Shown here piece by piece: positions 25,549 to 36,698 of a stretch of DNA of 64,000 bases. The DNA is from Mercurialis annua (lineage: Eukaryota; Streptophyta; Magnoliopsida; Malpighiales; Euphorbiaceae). Below the pieces are notes generated by a model. It saw only the letters and a list, made by a program, of their open reading frames with translations, searched no databases and was not told where the DNA came from. The position numbers and the translations under genes were made by a program. The stretch covers positions 27,602,201 to 27,666,200 of the forward strand of contig NC_065571.1 of the NCBI RefSeq assembly GCF_937616625.2, in the 5' to 3' direction. Position 1 is the first letter of the stretch; every line of letters begins with the position of its first letter.

Positions 25549-27104
25549 TGTTGGCAAATAATCGCAAGTGTACGATATCGCGCAAGTAATATAACTTGGA
25601 AGACCAAGTATCGATCCCACAAGGAACAATGAACTAAACAACTAATTTCTAATATTCTTTAATTGGCTAGTAGGAAAATAAATGGATTTGTGTGAACTAA
25701 TTATAATCTAAAGTGAATTGACTCAAGTAATTAGACTAAAAATCTGAAATCAAACAAATAAATTGAAGTTTAAACAATAATGGTAAAAAGCTCAAGAATT
25801 GATAATTCCAAATAAACTAGTAGAAGAATGGATCAAAATTTATCTAGTGATTTTATTGTGAATCGAGCTATTCTAATGCACCGAATCCCGCTCTCTCAAG
25901 CCTCAAAGATTCAAATAAAATCACAACCTAATTAGCTAATCAATTATTAACTTGCTCTCACAATATTAAAACTGAATTAAATAACTAAATTGTAATTATG
26001 AAGCAAACTCAACGACTACCTAAATTCCAACCCGCTCTCACGGTGTTTTCCTCTAAGTTTTTAATTACCTATGTCTATTTAATTAACAATCTCTCAATTA
26101 GTTAATTAAACACAAAATCATGAACTAAGTGATCAAATTAATTCAAGCATTAATCTTAGTAATTAAAACACAATTTTACTCACTTAATAAATCCTAATCC
26201 AATTCGAAAACTAGTCTAAGTGTTCATATCAATTCCCGAACAAAGGATTTAGTTACACATGCTTAAGCTTAAATTAAACAAAGAAGAAGATGAAGAATTA
26301 AACATAATTAGAACAATAAATACCGGAGTTGTCAATTTCGGAAGAATCGTCTAGATTAAACTTGAAATCTTCACAATCGTTCTTTGCAGAAACTAATAAT
26401 AAACTACTTATAAACTGCTGAGAAATAGAAGCTAAAACGCTATTTTAAGAGAATGAAAATAAAACTAATGTAGTCTAAATTATTCTACGTATTAAATTGA
26501 GTCTAATACAAGGTCTTTATATAGTAGGAGAAGTTCCGGAGTCTTCTAATTCGTATTACAAATCAATTTGTAATAGGAATTATAATTGTAATTGGAGGAG
26601 GAATTTCAGTCTAACTCAAAATCTGCTGCACGCCAAATTCTCTTCTTTCCCGTTCGGGAAGCCATAGTTCCGTTCGTGACATGCCTAATTTTCTTCTTTC
26701 CCGAACGGAACAAACCATTCACGTTCGAAAAAACTGTAGACCGAAAGCTTTGAGATCTGATTCCTTCTTGAGTCCCGAACGGGACAAGGCTTTTTTCGTT
26801 CGGGACTCATGCTCACTCTGCATGTTTTCCGTTCGTGAAACCTCTTTTTCGAACGGAAACAACCCTTTTTTTCCTCAATCTCGTTCGTGAACTTCAATTC
26901 CTTCGTCCGCAAGCCACGCTTTTTACTTGTACACGCAATCCACCATAATTTTGCCCCAAATAGTCGGTTTTCACCTAATTTCCACTGAAACACTAACAAA
27001 CACTATTAAACGTAAAAACGCCAAATAATGTATAAAAACAATACTACACATGATGAAAACCGAGTAAAATCGACCCTAAATATAGGAGTAAAATACTCCT
27101 ATCA
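25549..27104 (-). repeat. 3' LTR of the Athila-type element (left side)
   Basis: This 1556-bp LTR is almost identical to 36699-38254. It contains several CCCGAACGGGA-type palindromes at 26642-26885. One is a 12-bp stem pairing 26770-26781 with 26807-26818. A hairpin with 9-bp stem (27082-27102) sits two bases from its minus-strand start. Short frames at 26681-26999 recur in the other LTR and are not genes. Confidence 0.95.
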
Positions 27105-27120
27105 AACCTCCTCACACTTA
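27105..27120 (-). other. Polypurine tract of the Athila-type element
   Basis: Read on the minus strand this is TAAGTGTGAGGAGGTT, directly before the TGATAGGAG start of the 3' LTR. Confidence 0.85.
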
Positions 27121-27124
27121 ACCT

Positions 27125-27142
27125 TTGCTTGTCCTCAAGCAA
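27125..27142 (-). promoter_or_regulatory. AGGA-loop hairpin before the PPT of the Athila-type element
   Basis: On the minus strand TTGCTTG, loop AGGA, CAAGCAA makes a perfect 7-bp stem four bases from the purine tract. A and B have the same loop and stem length at the same place with a different stem sequence. Confidence 0.75.
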
Positions 27143-28827
27143 GAAATAAATCTTACTCTACAAAATATGTTAGAAATCCTTAGCATATAACTTAACAATA
27201 AATCAATCAAAGAAATCCCCGACCCTATGAATAATATGAATAACAACCTTCTAAAACCGACAACTAAATAATGATGCAATCGAATAACAATAATAATTTT
27301 ATGACATAATTCAATATAACAACGGTTACTAACTCATTAGTACAAGGTCAAATTGAATCACACTTCAAGCTTCACTATCACTTGCGGGACATGGAAAATA
27401 ATCAATTTCTCACTTAGGCTAATCATAGCACAATTTAATAAAAACTAAGCTAATGGCATCAATATTTCAACAAGTAGGGTATATAACAAAGAAAGCTCAC
27501 AATTGAAAACATGAATATTCACCATAAGCTTGCTCATAGTCCCGGACTCCGCTACTTGATTCGGTAATCAACAAAAATCATATGGTCTTTTATTGGGTTG
27601 TAATGTGGCTAAGGTAAAGGGTAGGTAAAAAGGTTAAACAAAGGCTAATTATCAACTTAATACACTATTTATTACTACTATTAACTTCTAGGTTGATCTA
27701 ACTCTGGTTTTGCGTTTATGTGAACCTATAACTTTCTTTTCTTTTTGAATTACGCTCTCCTCATTGCTTTTTGCAATCTCAGAATTTTTCTTCTTTTTGA
27801 AGCTTTTGCTTGCAAATTTCTATCTCTTTTTATTTTCTTTCAATCTTTTATAAGGCGTAACTTTATCTTTTAAGCACAATGTAGTTCACTTTCTCTTTTC
27901 ATTAATCTCGAGTTATTAATCACCTATATTCATCATAGTCATAACAAATAATATATAAAGTCGATAAGGTAAACAAAAGAGGTAAAGCATAGAACGGTAA
28001 AGGGTAAAATATGGTAAAAACAATAAAAAGGCTTAAGGCTCAAATTGGTGTAATCTAGGGGATAAAGGGTAGTCTATTTAGTGGTCTAAAAAGAAAGGGT
28101 ATACCTAATTGCCATAATCATCTAATTGTTGAAAACTCAATCGTGTAACTTTAAACGGACACCGAGCAAGTTCTAGGAATAAAACATGAAATCAACACTC
28201 ACAACAAGGAAATTAAGCTCAAAACTCTCAAAAGTGTGTAGTGTTATGCCATAAACTCAATTCCTACTTAAATTATGCTACTTATGCCAAAAGTTTAAAA
28301 ACGACTATAAAAATAAACAATCAACATGTCATGAATCCGCATCAAGTTATTCAATTATGTTTCAACGATTTGAACAAGTCTAAATTTTGAATTCACCCTT
28401 ATTTCATCGAATTATGTCAACGAATTATTAAGTCCTTAAGCAAGCATCGCTTATCAATTGTCGAATTAAGAAAACGCGTTCATACATTCATTGATTCGGG
28501 GAAATCTAAGATTGACAAATTAATTAAGATACACACCAAATCAACTAACACTTTCATATTTAAAAGACAAAGATTTAAAGTGATACAAGACCTTGAAATA
28601 AGCTAATTTAACACCTAATACAATCTACTAAAAAGAAAATAACACCCTAATAAAAATAAACTAAAACTGAAAATAAAGATAAATCACCGAAAAATAACCC
28701 AAACGAAAAATAAATTTTTCTTCCCCCCTCCTCACACTATTTCTAGCTATGGCCCCAAAGCTAAGAAATAAGAAATAAAAATAGAAAAAATTGGAAAGAG
28801 TTTGGGTTTAGAAAAACAAATCTCGCT
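27143..28827 (-). other. 3' non-coding region of the Athila-type element
   Basis: About 1.7 kb between the stop of the downstream ORF and the PPT has no credible frame. It is AT-rich. A second purine tract (28718-28735) lies close to the ORF end. Otherwise nothing is recognisable. Confidence 0.8.
28718..28735 (-). other. Second, internal polypurine tract (Athila-type element)
   Basis: On the minus strand GTGAGGAGGGGGGAAGAA lies about 95 bp past the downstream ORF. With adjacent bases it shares 11 bases (GTGTGAGGAGG) with the terminal PPT at 27107-27117, and it is the longer purine run of the two. Confidence 0.6.
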
Positions 28828-30174
28828 CTAGTCAAAGGCCGGTGGATCCGGTGATGGTTCCGGTGATGGATAACGCTCTCCGCCGGCGGCATTAAAATAA
28901 CCCCGAAGAAAATCCTCTTGCCGATTAAGTCGAGCTCGCATTCGATCTTGCCTCCATTGTAGTTGTGCAAGACCAACATGTTGTTCACGTCGGATATCTT
29001 CAAGTAATTTTTGGTTAGTTTCCCAACCAACCCGGTTTTGCTCCCATCCGGTCCGGTTTTGCTCAACCAACTCAGAAAACCGTTGGTCAAACCCGGAAAC
29101 ATGAGCCGCTTCTCCGGCTTGAGAAGTTCCCGCGGGTTCCTTCCCCGCTCTTCTTCCTTCTCCTCCTTCTTCTTCCCGTGCTACCTCTTCTCGTCGTGTT
29201 CGTGCCACCAATCGTACCCTTCTATTGTAGGGAATAACTCTTCCCTTCTTCATAAACCCGGCAACATCCAAATGGTTCATATTAAGAGACCGTGCTAGAA
29301 TGGTCTCAAAAGTTGCCAAAGTAGACGCCGTAGGCATACAATTGTATTTCTCGGCCAAAGCACGAATAATGAAACCATAGCCAATCTTGGATAATTCGGA
29401 TGGAACTTCCCTCAATCGCTTCAAAAGACGATACGCCGTGTTGACTTGGTAGGCTTCTATCTCCGGATGCAAAATAGCATTCAAAGCTAAAAGATCACTC
29501 TTGGCCACCTTCGTATATTCACCACGCCCGCCAAACGAGTGCCCAAACCACTTCACAAACACCACAATAGCGATGTCTTTGATTTCATTAATTTTGGACC
29601 CCCTTGTCCGATAATCATCACGATCCGTCAATTCCCTCCATATCTCCACTTGATCAAAATTTTTATCCCAATCTATCAACCCCGTTCCCCTCATTCCAAA
29701 CATTTCCACCAAATCTTCAACACTAAGTGTATGGCTAGTGTTGTTGATGCGGAAAGAAATAGATGAAGGAGAACCGCTAACCGGTTTGAGAGTAGAGAAG
29801 AATTCACGAGTAAGTTCATCGTAAGAGTGATGACTAACCTTTGATAATGCCGATAATCCCAAAATATCCAAATAGCGCTCCACATCATCCTTGATGCCAA
29901 GGTTCTCCATATCATCAAAATCGATTTGAAATGGAATTACCATTTCCCTTTCTTTGATACTCAAATATAAATCACCTTCCTCCTCCGTATGGATTTGGAA
30001 AGGTGCGTTATAGCGAGTAGTCAATATCGCCGAGGTGTTAACCCGAGATGAGGATGGAGCGGTTGATTTAGTACGTCCCCTTCCCACGGCCGGTAAGGGT
30101 GGATTCGCCGCCTCTTGATTTCTCGTGCTTGGACGACGGATTGGTTGATTTTCGGCATTCTTGCTTCGCACCAT
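28828..30174 (-). CDS. Athila downstream ORF (env position, ATHILA ORF-1-like protein)
   Basis: This frame encodes 448 aa, lies downstream of pol in the element's orientation, and is separated from it by a 973-bp spacer. Residues about 75-320 resemble the plant ATHILA ORF-1 / transposon-protein family by my recognition (YLDILGLSAL, SVEDLVEMFGMRGT, FVKWFGHSFGG). The N-terminal 60 residues are basic and Ser/Pro-rich. A charged Arg/Glu segment near 330-360 is followed by a Gln/Arg-rich, possibly coiled-coil tail ending in Pro-Ser repeats. The position is that of the env-like gene of Athila elements, but I see no signal peptide or membrane segment. The function is unknown; expression would need a subgenomic or spliced RNA. 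The frame is intact. The start is the first ATG, near residue MVRSKN. Confidence 0.8.
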   Translation of the reverse strand: MVRSKNAENQPIRRPSTRNQEAANPPLPAVGRGRTKSTAPSSSRVNTSAILTTRYNAPFQIHTEEEGDLYLSIKEREMVIPFQIDFDDMENLGIKDDVERYLDILGLSALSKVSHHSYDELTREFFSTLKPVSGSPSSISFRINNTSHTLSVEDLVEMFGMRGTGLIDWDKNFDQVEIWRELTDRDDYRTRGSKINEIKDIAIVVFVKWFGHSFGGRGEYTKVAKSDLLALNAILHPEIEAYQVNTAYRLLKRLREVPSELSKIGYGFIIRALAEKYNCMPTASTLATFETILARSLNMNHLDVAGFMKKGRVIPYNRRVRLVARTRREEVAREEEGGEGRRAGKEPAGTSQAGEAAHVSGFDQRFSELVEQNRTGWEQNRVGWETNQKLLEDIRREQHVGLAQLQWRQDRMRARLNRQEDFLRGYFNAAGGERYPSPEPSPDPPAFD

Positions 30175-31147
30175 GATTGCGGAATGAGAATGTTTCTAAG
30201 CAAAAAAAAATTTGGAGAATAAGAAAAGAAGAATATTAGAAGAAGAATATGTGTGAAATAAAAAGTAGAAAAATGCAAGGTATTTATAGGAAAAAAAATA
30301 TAACAAATCTCAAGATTTCCCACCACTAAATTCAAACTCTCCATTTAATAACTTAGATTTGATTCAACGGTTTAGATTGAAACCATGTATCAATCCAAGT
30401 GAAATTTAAACACTAATGAATGGTTTGGATTTGCCAACTCATCAATCCAAGTGAAAAATTCAAATTTTTGCAAGCACAAATCTTAAAGAAACACAAGTTT
30501 CAAAAGAAACACAAGTCTCAAAAGAAACACAAGTCCCAAGAAATCTACTACACTTTAATTCAAAATTCAAAATTCAAAATTTTCAAAATTTTTGATGCTT
30601 CCCGAACGGGAATAATTTAGTCCCGAACGGGATTAGGCTTATTCCCCGGTTTTACATTTTTGTCCCGAACGGGAAAAGTGTGTCCCGTACGGGACAAAGG
30701 CAAAATTTGCCTAGTCCCGAACGGGATTTACCATTCTCGTTCGGAAAAGTTAGAAGCCGAGGGCTCTTTCTCGAACGGGAATAGTGTGTCCCGTACGGGA
30801 CAAAGGCAAAATTTGCCTAGTCCCGAACGGGACAACCATTCACGTTCGAAATAAATGGCAGCTGGGGGATGGGTTTCGAACGGGAATAGCCTGTCCCGAA
30901 CGGGACAAAGGCAAATTTTGCCTAGTCCCGTTCGGAAAAGGCTCTGTTCCGAACGAGAACCTCCTGAAATCTGTTATATACCTGCAGAAACACAAAAACT
31001 TACCCCGGAATTAAACGGAAATAAATAAACAAATTAAAAATTAAATACGCATAAAAGGAAAATAAAATAAACAAAACACGTAACCTCTCGAGATTGCCTC
31101 TCGAGTGCGCTTTATTTTCGGTCAAAAGCTAGACCGTGGCCCGGATT
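30175..31147 (-). other. Spacer between pol and the downstream ORF
   Basis: The 973 bp hold no gene. On the ORF side the DNA is AT-rich, with short direct repeats of AAGAAACACAAGT near 30485-30535. On the pol side lies a palindromic tandem array (30597-30960). A splice acceptor or internal promoter for the downstream ORF would be expected here but cannot be assigned. Confidence 0.75.
30597..30960. repeat. Palindromic tandem repeat in the Athila spacer (about 106 bp, three units)
   Basis: TGTCCCG(T/A)ACGGGACAAAGG starts at 30681, 30787 and 30892, spacings of 106 and 105. The first two units hold the palindrome GGCAAAATTTGCC, slightly altered in the third. Around 14 copies of CCCGAACGGGA or close variants lie in about 360 bp. 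The same core is scattered in both LTRs (26642-26885, 37792-38035). Confidence 0.88.
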
Positions 31148-34100
31148 TTATGTAGGAGTGGTGAACGTGATTTGTTCCACTACTTGATCCGTCAAAGGTC
31201 CAAGATACGGCTTGCACCGTTGTCCATTTACTTTGAAGATTTCACCACTAGAATTCTCCAATTCCAAAGCTCCATGACTTGCCACCGTTCGAATTTTGAA
31301 AGGACCGCTCCAACGGGATTTTAATTTCCCGGGAAATAATTTGAGGCGTGAGTTGTAGAGCAAGACAAAAGAGCCCTCCACAAACGTTTTAGGCACGATA
31401 TGAGCGTCATGCCATCGTTTCGTCTTTTCTTTGTAAAGCTTGGCGTTTTCATAGGCATTTAACCGAAATTCGTCCAACTCATTGAGTTGAAGCATACGTT
31501 TCTCCCCTGCCGCTTTAAGGTCAAAATTGAGCTTTTTAATGGCCCAATACGCTCTATGTTCAAGTTCCACCGGAAGATGGCATGCTTTCCCAAAAACAAT
31601 ACGATATGGAGACATTCCGAGGGGCGTTTTAAAAGTCGTACGATATGCCCATAATGCATCATCTAGTTTCAGTGACCAATCTTTCCTTGTGTTATTAACC
31701 GTTTTCTCTAGAATTCTCTTTAGCTCACGGTTAGAAACTTCAACTTGCCCGCTTGTTTGAGGATGGTACGGAGTAGCGACCCGATGATAGACTTTATATT
31801 TCCGCATCAAGGCATCGAATTGCCTATTGTAAAAGTGAGATCCACCGTCGCTTATTATTGCTCTAGGAGTCCCGTATCGATTCATCAAACGTTTGAGAAA
31901 ATCCAACACTACTTTGGCATCGTTAGTGGGTAATGCTTCCGCCTCTACCCATTTTGAAACGTAATCTACGCACACCAATATGTATTGCTTTCCAAACGAC
32001 ATAGGAAAAGGACCCATGAAGTCTATTCCCCACACATCAAAAAGTTCCACCTCTTGAATGTTGGTAAGCGGCATTTCATCTCTCTTAGATATGTTCCCCA
32101 CTCTTTGGCATCGATCGCAATGACTAACAAAGTCTTTTGCATCGCGAAATAGCGTAGGCCAAAAGAATCCGCACTCTAGCACACGAGCGGCGGTCCTTGA
32201 TGTACCATAGTGGCCCGCATAGTCCGAGGAATGGCATTGACTAAGTATAGGCATCATCTCTTGTAGTGGTACACATCTCCTCAAAATCCCATCTCCATAC
32301 ACCTTGAAGAGGTACGGTTCCTCCCATAGAAACCGTTTAGCATCGCTCAAGAACTTCTTCCTTTGGTGGTAAGTCAAATCCGGTGGCATTATTTCGGAAG
32401 ATAGATAGTTTGCGATATCCGCATACCATGGCGTTTCCACTTCCGAAAGTACCATCAACATCTCATCCGGAAACGTTTCATTAATCTCTACGCCACTTAT
32501 AATTGGTTCCGGAATCTCTAGCCTTGACAAGTGGTCGGCGACGACGTTCTCCGTTCCTTTCTTGTCGCGAATTTCGATGTCAAACTCTTGCATAAGAAGC
32601 ACCCATCGGATTAGTCTCGGTTTAGCATCTTGCTTTGCAAAAAGGTATCGAAGGGCCGCATGGTCCGTGTAGATGATAACCTTAGAGCAAAGTAAGTACG
32701 ACCGAAATTTATCCAATGCGAACACCACCGCAAGCATCTCTTTTTCGGTGGTGGTGTAATTGAGTTGAGCACTCGCCAATGTTCGGCTCGCATAGTATAT
32801 CACGTGAAGCTTTTTCTCCCTCCGTTGCCCGAATACGCACCCAAGTGCTATATCGCTTGCATCACACATGAGTTCGAAAGGAAGAGTCCAATCGGGTGAT
32901 GAAATAATTGGGGCCGAGATAAGGGCTTCCTTCAACCTAGAAAAAGCAACAAGGCAATCATTAGTAAATTCATAAGGAATATCTTTAACAAGCAAATTAG
33001 TTAAAGGACGAGCAATGGAAGAGAAATTTTTGATGAATCGTCGATAAAACCCGGCGTGCCCTAAGAAGGCACGAACTCCTTTTACGGTAGTTGGTGGTGG
33101 TAATTTCTCGATGATTTCCGTTTTTGCTCTATCTACTTCAATGCCGTCCTTGGAGATTTTATGTCCCAAGACAATTCCCTCTTCTACCATGAAATGGCAC
33201 TTCTCCCAATTCAAGACTAGATTGGTCTCCTCACACCGGGCCAACACTCGTTCAAGATTATTTAAGCACATCTCAAAAGAGTCCTCGAATACCGAAAAAT
33301 CATCCATGAAGACCTCCATAATATCTTCAATCATATCGGCGAAGATGGAAGTCATACATCGTTGAAATGTTGCCGGTGCATTACAAAGACCAAATGGCAT
33401 TCTCCGATAAGCAAAGGTTCCATAAGGACATGTGAAAGTTGTTTTCTCTTGGTCATCCGGGAAGATAAGAATTTGATTGTACCCGGAATATCCATCGAGA
33501 AAACAATAATAAGCGTGGCCCGCTACCCGCTCCAACATTTGATCGATAAATGGTAACGGAAAATGGTCCTTCCTCGTCTCCGTATTCAACTTGCGGTAGT
33601 CAATACAAACACGCCATCCCGTTACCGTCCTAGTGGAAATTTGCTCACCCTTCTCGTTCTCAATCACCGTCATCCCCCCTTTCTTTGGAACGCATTGGAT
33701 GGGACTAACCCACGCACTATCGGATATGGGGTATATAATTCCGGCGTGGAGAAGTTTTACTATCTCTTTGTGCACGACCTCCTTCATATTTGGATTCAAA
33801 CGCCGTTGTCTTTGAGCCGATGCTCTTGACTCATTTTCTAGGTGGATCTTGTGCATGACCACCGAGGGACTAATTCCTCGGATGTCCGAAATTTGCCAAC
33901 CGATCGCCAATATATGTTGCTTCACCACTTTGACAACTCTCGCTTCTTGTGTTTCCGACAAGTTGTTTGAGATGATGATGGGAAGAGTCATGTTGTCGCC
34001 CAAAAACGCATACCGTAAGTGAGATGGTAACGTTTTAAGCTCAACCTTTGGTGGAGAGATAGAAGAAGGTGGTGTCACGCTCTCTCTTCTAATCAAATTT

Positions 34101-36430
34101 TCGGCTTTCGGCTCATCTTCTTTGGAATATTCTTCCTCGGAAGTTGCTTGTGTCTCCTCGGAATGGAATATGACTTTTGAAACCGGGAAAAGTTCTTCCA
34201 CGAATTCATCAATCATATCCAATTTCATGCATTCCGCCTCTTCAAAAGTATTGCGCATAATCCTTTTCATATCAAACTCTACTTTGTCATCATCGATACG
34301 CAAAGTGAGTCGTCCGGCGTGCACATCTATCAATGCCCTCCCCGTGTTCATGAAAGGACGCCCAAGAATCATAGGGCATGTTTTATCCGCCGCATAGTCA
34401 AGTACGACAAAATCCACCGGAAAGATGAATTTGTCTACTTTGACTAGAACATCTTCTACCACTCCGTATGGCTTTTTTAGGGAGTGGTCCGCCAATTGAA
34501 GCATCATTGATGTTTGCTTCAAAGCTTGATCACCAAAAATATCCCTGAAAAGAAACAAAGGCATTAGATTGATACTTGCCCCTAAATCACATAGACAATT
34601 AATTGAATTTAAATCGCCTATTTTGCATGGAATTGTAAAACTCCCTGGGTCCTTAAGCTTGGTGGGCAAGTCACTAAGGATGAGTGAGCTACAATTTTCC
34701 GTTAGGGAAATTGTTCCTTTGTCATCCCAACTCCTTTTCTTCGTTATGATTTCTTTGAGGAACTTCGCGTATTGAGGCATCTCACGCAAAGCATCCGCAA
34801 AGCTTATATTGATTTGGAGTTTCTTGAAAATTTCCAGAAATTTATGGAATTTTTGGTTATCCGGCGTCTTCTTCAATCGTCCCGGGAAAGGGACCTTTGG
34901 CACAAATGGAGGAGGAGGTGGCGGTTTTACATATGGAAGTTCGGTTACTTCCTCCTCATTTGTTCCCGTTGTTAGATCGATCGCTTTCTCTTTACTTGCA
35001 TGTGGATCATCAAGTTCTTTCCCGCTTCGGAGTTCAATGGCTTTTACTTGCTCCCTTGGATTTGACTCCGTTGTAGACGGTAAACCCCCTTGAGCTCTAT
35101 TTTGAAGCGAGATGGCAAGTTGAGAAATTTGAGTCTCGAGATGGTGATTGACGGAAGCTTGGTTCTTAAAACCGGTTCTAACTTCCTCAATAAGCTTGTC
35201 AATCTTGCTCCCCTCATCCGTATTCCGATTTTGAAAACCGGGTGGGGGTTGTGGTCGGTAGTTGTTGAAGTTGCCTTGGTTTTGTGGACCACGGTTTCCT
35301 CCTTGAAAATTTGCTCCTCCCATATTTGGGTTGGCATTGGCTTGACCCGCATTTTCCCTCCACGAAAAATTAGGATGATTCCTCCACCCTGGATTATAGG
35401 TGTTGGAATATGGGTCATTGCCTTGCCTTTGCCCATTGACATAGTTGACTTGCTCATTTGAGTTTTGATGTAGGACGGGGCAATCCATTCCCGAATGATC
35501 GTGCCCATCACAAGTCTCGCAACCCATTTGAACTACCGCAAGTTGAGCATTCCTTTGATTTGCTTGTTGTTTGTACATCTCGAGTTGTGCTAGAAGTGTC
35601 GCATTCTTCGCTTTCATTGCTTCAAATTCTTGGGTTTGCTCGAGGGTCATTATACCCTTTTGAGGTGGTTGCCTCAACCGCTCGGTTGACCAAGAACAAC
35701 TATTTGTAGCGAGTTCCTCTAGCAAGTTATTGGCCTCATCATAAGTTTTCTTCATAAGTGATCCTCCCGATGCCGCATCAATCGTTGCCCGTGTAGCCTC
35801 ATTGGTACCATTGTAGAAAATAGAGACAAGATGCTCCCTCCCTAGATGATGATGCGGACAATTTCTTTGAAGCTCTTTGAAGCGTTCCCAAGCTTGGTAT
35901 ATAGATTCACCATGTAATTGGAGAAAATCTATAATTTCCTTGGTCATCCTTGCGGTCTTACCCATAGAGAAATACTTATTGAGAAAAGCTTGTGCCAATT
36001 GCTTCCATGTTGTGATTGAGGTGCTTGGAAGTGATTGAATCCAATTCCTCGCCTTATCCCTCAAAGAGAAAGGAAAAAGACGAAGCTTGATTTGATCCTC
36101 CGTCACATTATGGATTTTGAATGTGTTGCATACCTCCGTGAATTTTGAAAGATGGGCGTTTGGATCCTCGCGTTCCAACCCATAAAATTGACAACGACTC
36201 TCAAGTAGTTGAATCGTTCCCGGCTTGATTTCAAAATTGTTAGCGAGTATAGGAGGTGCAAAGCATCCATAGTTGGCGTTGTCTACGTTGGGTAAGAAGA
36301 ATTCACCCAAGGTACGTCTTGCGGGAAGAGGGGCGACCCTCTCGTTTGGCCTATTAAGAGCTAGGCCATCATGTAGTGGTGGTGGAACAATCCCCTCGTG
36401 ATTCAAAGGAGGGTTACGGTCGTCCTCCAT
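31148..36430 (-). CDS. gag-pol: Athila-type gag-pol polyprotein (gag, PR, RT, RNase H, integrase)
   Basis: One uninterrupted 1760-aa frame encodes everything needed to copy and insert the element. The retrotransposon Gag region is at about 40-260. A canonical CX2CX4HX4C zinc knuckle ([14 protein letters not shown]) is near 305. The protease has [11 protein letters not shown] near 613; DLG replaces the usual DSG, which I associate with Athila. Reverse transcriptase at about 900-1100 has FMDD near 1042. RNase H at 1180-1310 starts at LMCDASD and includes [10 protein letters not shown]. The integrase zinc domain is near 1390-1440. Its catalytic core has GIDFMGPF near 1468, ISDGGSHF near 1528 and a Glu in [14 protein letters not shown]-type C-terminal module ([12 protein letters not shown]) follows, with no chromodomain. 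The ATG is in good context (AACAATGG) and 268 bp from the LTR. Length and order fit an intact Athila. Confidence 0.96.
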   Translation of the reverse strand: MEDDRNPPLNHEGIVPPPLHDGLALNRPNERVAPLPARRTLGEFFLPNVDNANYGCFAPPILANNFEIKPGTIQLLESRCQFYGLEREDPNAHLSKFTEVCNTFKIHNVTEDQIKLRLFPFSLRDKARNWIQSLPSTSITTWKQLAQAFLNKYFSMGKTARMTKEIIDFLQLHGESIYQAWERFKELQRNCPHHHLGREHLVSIFYNGTNEATRATIDAASGGSLMKKTYDEANNLLEELATNSCSWSTERLRQPPQKGIMTLEQTQEFEAMKAKNATLLAQLEMYKQQANQRNAQLAVVQMGCETCDGHDHSGMDCPVLHQNSNEQVNYVNGQRQGNDPYSNTYNPGWRNHPNFSWRENAGQANANPNMGGANFQGGNRGPQNQGNFNNYRPQPPPGFQNRNTDEGSKIDKLIEEVRTGFKNQASVNHHLETQISQLAISLQNRAQGGLPSTTESNPREQVKAIELRSGKELDDPHASKEKAIDLTTGTNEEEVTELPYVKPPPPPPFVPKVPFPGRLKKTPDNQKFHKFLEIFKKLQINISFADALREMPQYAKFLKEIITKKRSWDDKGTISLTENCSSLILSDLPTKLKDPGSFTIPCKIGDLNSINCLCDLGASINLMPLFLFRDIFGDQALKQTSMMLQLADHSLKKPYGVVEDVLVKVDKFIFPVDFVVLDYAADKTCPMILGRPFMNTGRALIDVHAGRLTLRIDDDKVEFDMKRIMRNTFEEAECMKLDMIDEFVEELFPVSKVIFHSEETQATSEEEYSKEDEPKAENLIRRESVTPPSSISPPKVELKTLPSHLRYAFLGDNMTLPIIISNNLSETQEARVVKVVKQHILAIGWQISDIRGISPSVVMHKIHLENESRASAQRQRRLNPNMKEVVHKEIVKLLHAGIIYPISDSAWVSPIQCVPKKGGMTVIENEKGEQISTRTVTGWRVCIDYRKLNTETRKDHFPLPFIDQMLERVAGHAYYCFLDGYSGYNQILIFPDDQEKTTFTCPYGTFAYRRMPFGLCNAPATFQRCMTSIFADMIEDIMEVFMDDFSVFEDSFEMCLNNLERVLARCEETNLVLNWEKCHFMVEEGIVLGHKISKDGIEVDRAKTEIIEKLPPPTTVKGVRAFLGHAGFYRRFIKNFSSIARPLTNLLVKDIPYEFTNDCLVAFSRLKEALISAPIISSPDWTLPFELMCDASDIALGCVFGQRREKKLHVIYYASRTLASAQLNYTTTEKEMLAVVFALDKFRSYLLCSKVIIYTDHAALRYLFAKQDAKPRLIRWVLLMQEFDIEIRDKKGTENVVADHLSRLEIPEPIISGVEINETFPDEMLMVLSEVETPWYADIANYLSSEIMPPDLTYHQRKKFLSDAKRFLWEEPYLFKVYGDGILRRCVPLQEMMPILSQCHSSDYAGHYGTSRTAARVLECGFFWPTLFRDAKDFVSHCDRCQRVGNISKRDEMPLTNIQEVELFDVWGIDFMGPFPMSFGKQYILVCVDYVSKWVEAEALPTNDAKVVLDFLKRLMNRYGTPRAIISDGGSHFYNRQFDALMRKYKVYHRVATPYHPQTSGQVEVSNRELKRILEKTVNNTRKDWSLKLDDALWAYRTTFKTPLGMSPYRIVFGKACHLPVELEHRAYWAIKKLNFDLKAAGEKRMLQLNELDEFRLNAYENAKLYKEKTKRWHDAHIVPKTFVEGSFVLLYNSRLKLFPGKLKSRWSGPFKIRTVASHGALELENSSGEIFKVNGQRCKPYLGPLTDQVVEQITFTTPT

Positions 36431-36698
36431 TGTTTTGGATTCCGCGCTGTTTTTCGGATACTTCTTTTGAAGGATGTTAAATCTGACTGAAACGGTTCTA
36501 GCGGTTTTCTGGCACGTCGTGTATTAGGCATACACTAACCAAAACTCATGCGTAAACAAAAACAAGAAAACCAACGTAAAATCCAAGAATCACAAAGTAT
36601 AAAAATAACTAAATTTAAATAGAACTAACTCAATCTAAGAATAAGATACTTTTAATTAATTTAATTGCAATTGCTCCCCGGCAACGGCGCCAAAAACT
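36431..36698 (-). other. Leader of the Athila-type element
   Basis: The 268 bp between the 5' LTR and the gag ATG contain the PBS and no gene. Confidence 0.85.
36676..36692 (-). other. Primer-binding site of the Athila-type element
   Basis: On the minus strand TGGCGCCGTTGCCGGGG lies six bases after the LTR end. This is the PBS commonly reported for Athila elements and is usually assigned to tRNA-Asp; the tRNA assignment is from general knowledge. Confidence 0.85.

Noticed and set aside
25356..25641. 88- and 68-aa minus frames at the B/Athila junction
   Set aside because: They span the insertion boundary and match no family.
26681..26999. 69- and 104-aa frames on both strands, repeated at 37831-38149
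   Set aside because: They overlap the CCCGAACGGGA palindromes in the Athila LTRs, and opposite-strand frames arise from the palindromic sequence.
29011..29918. Frames of 75-113 aa overlapping the Athila downstream ORF
   Set aside because: Alternative-frame shadows of the 448-aa gene.
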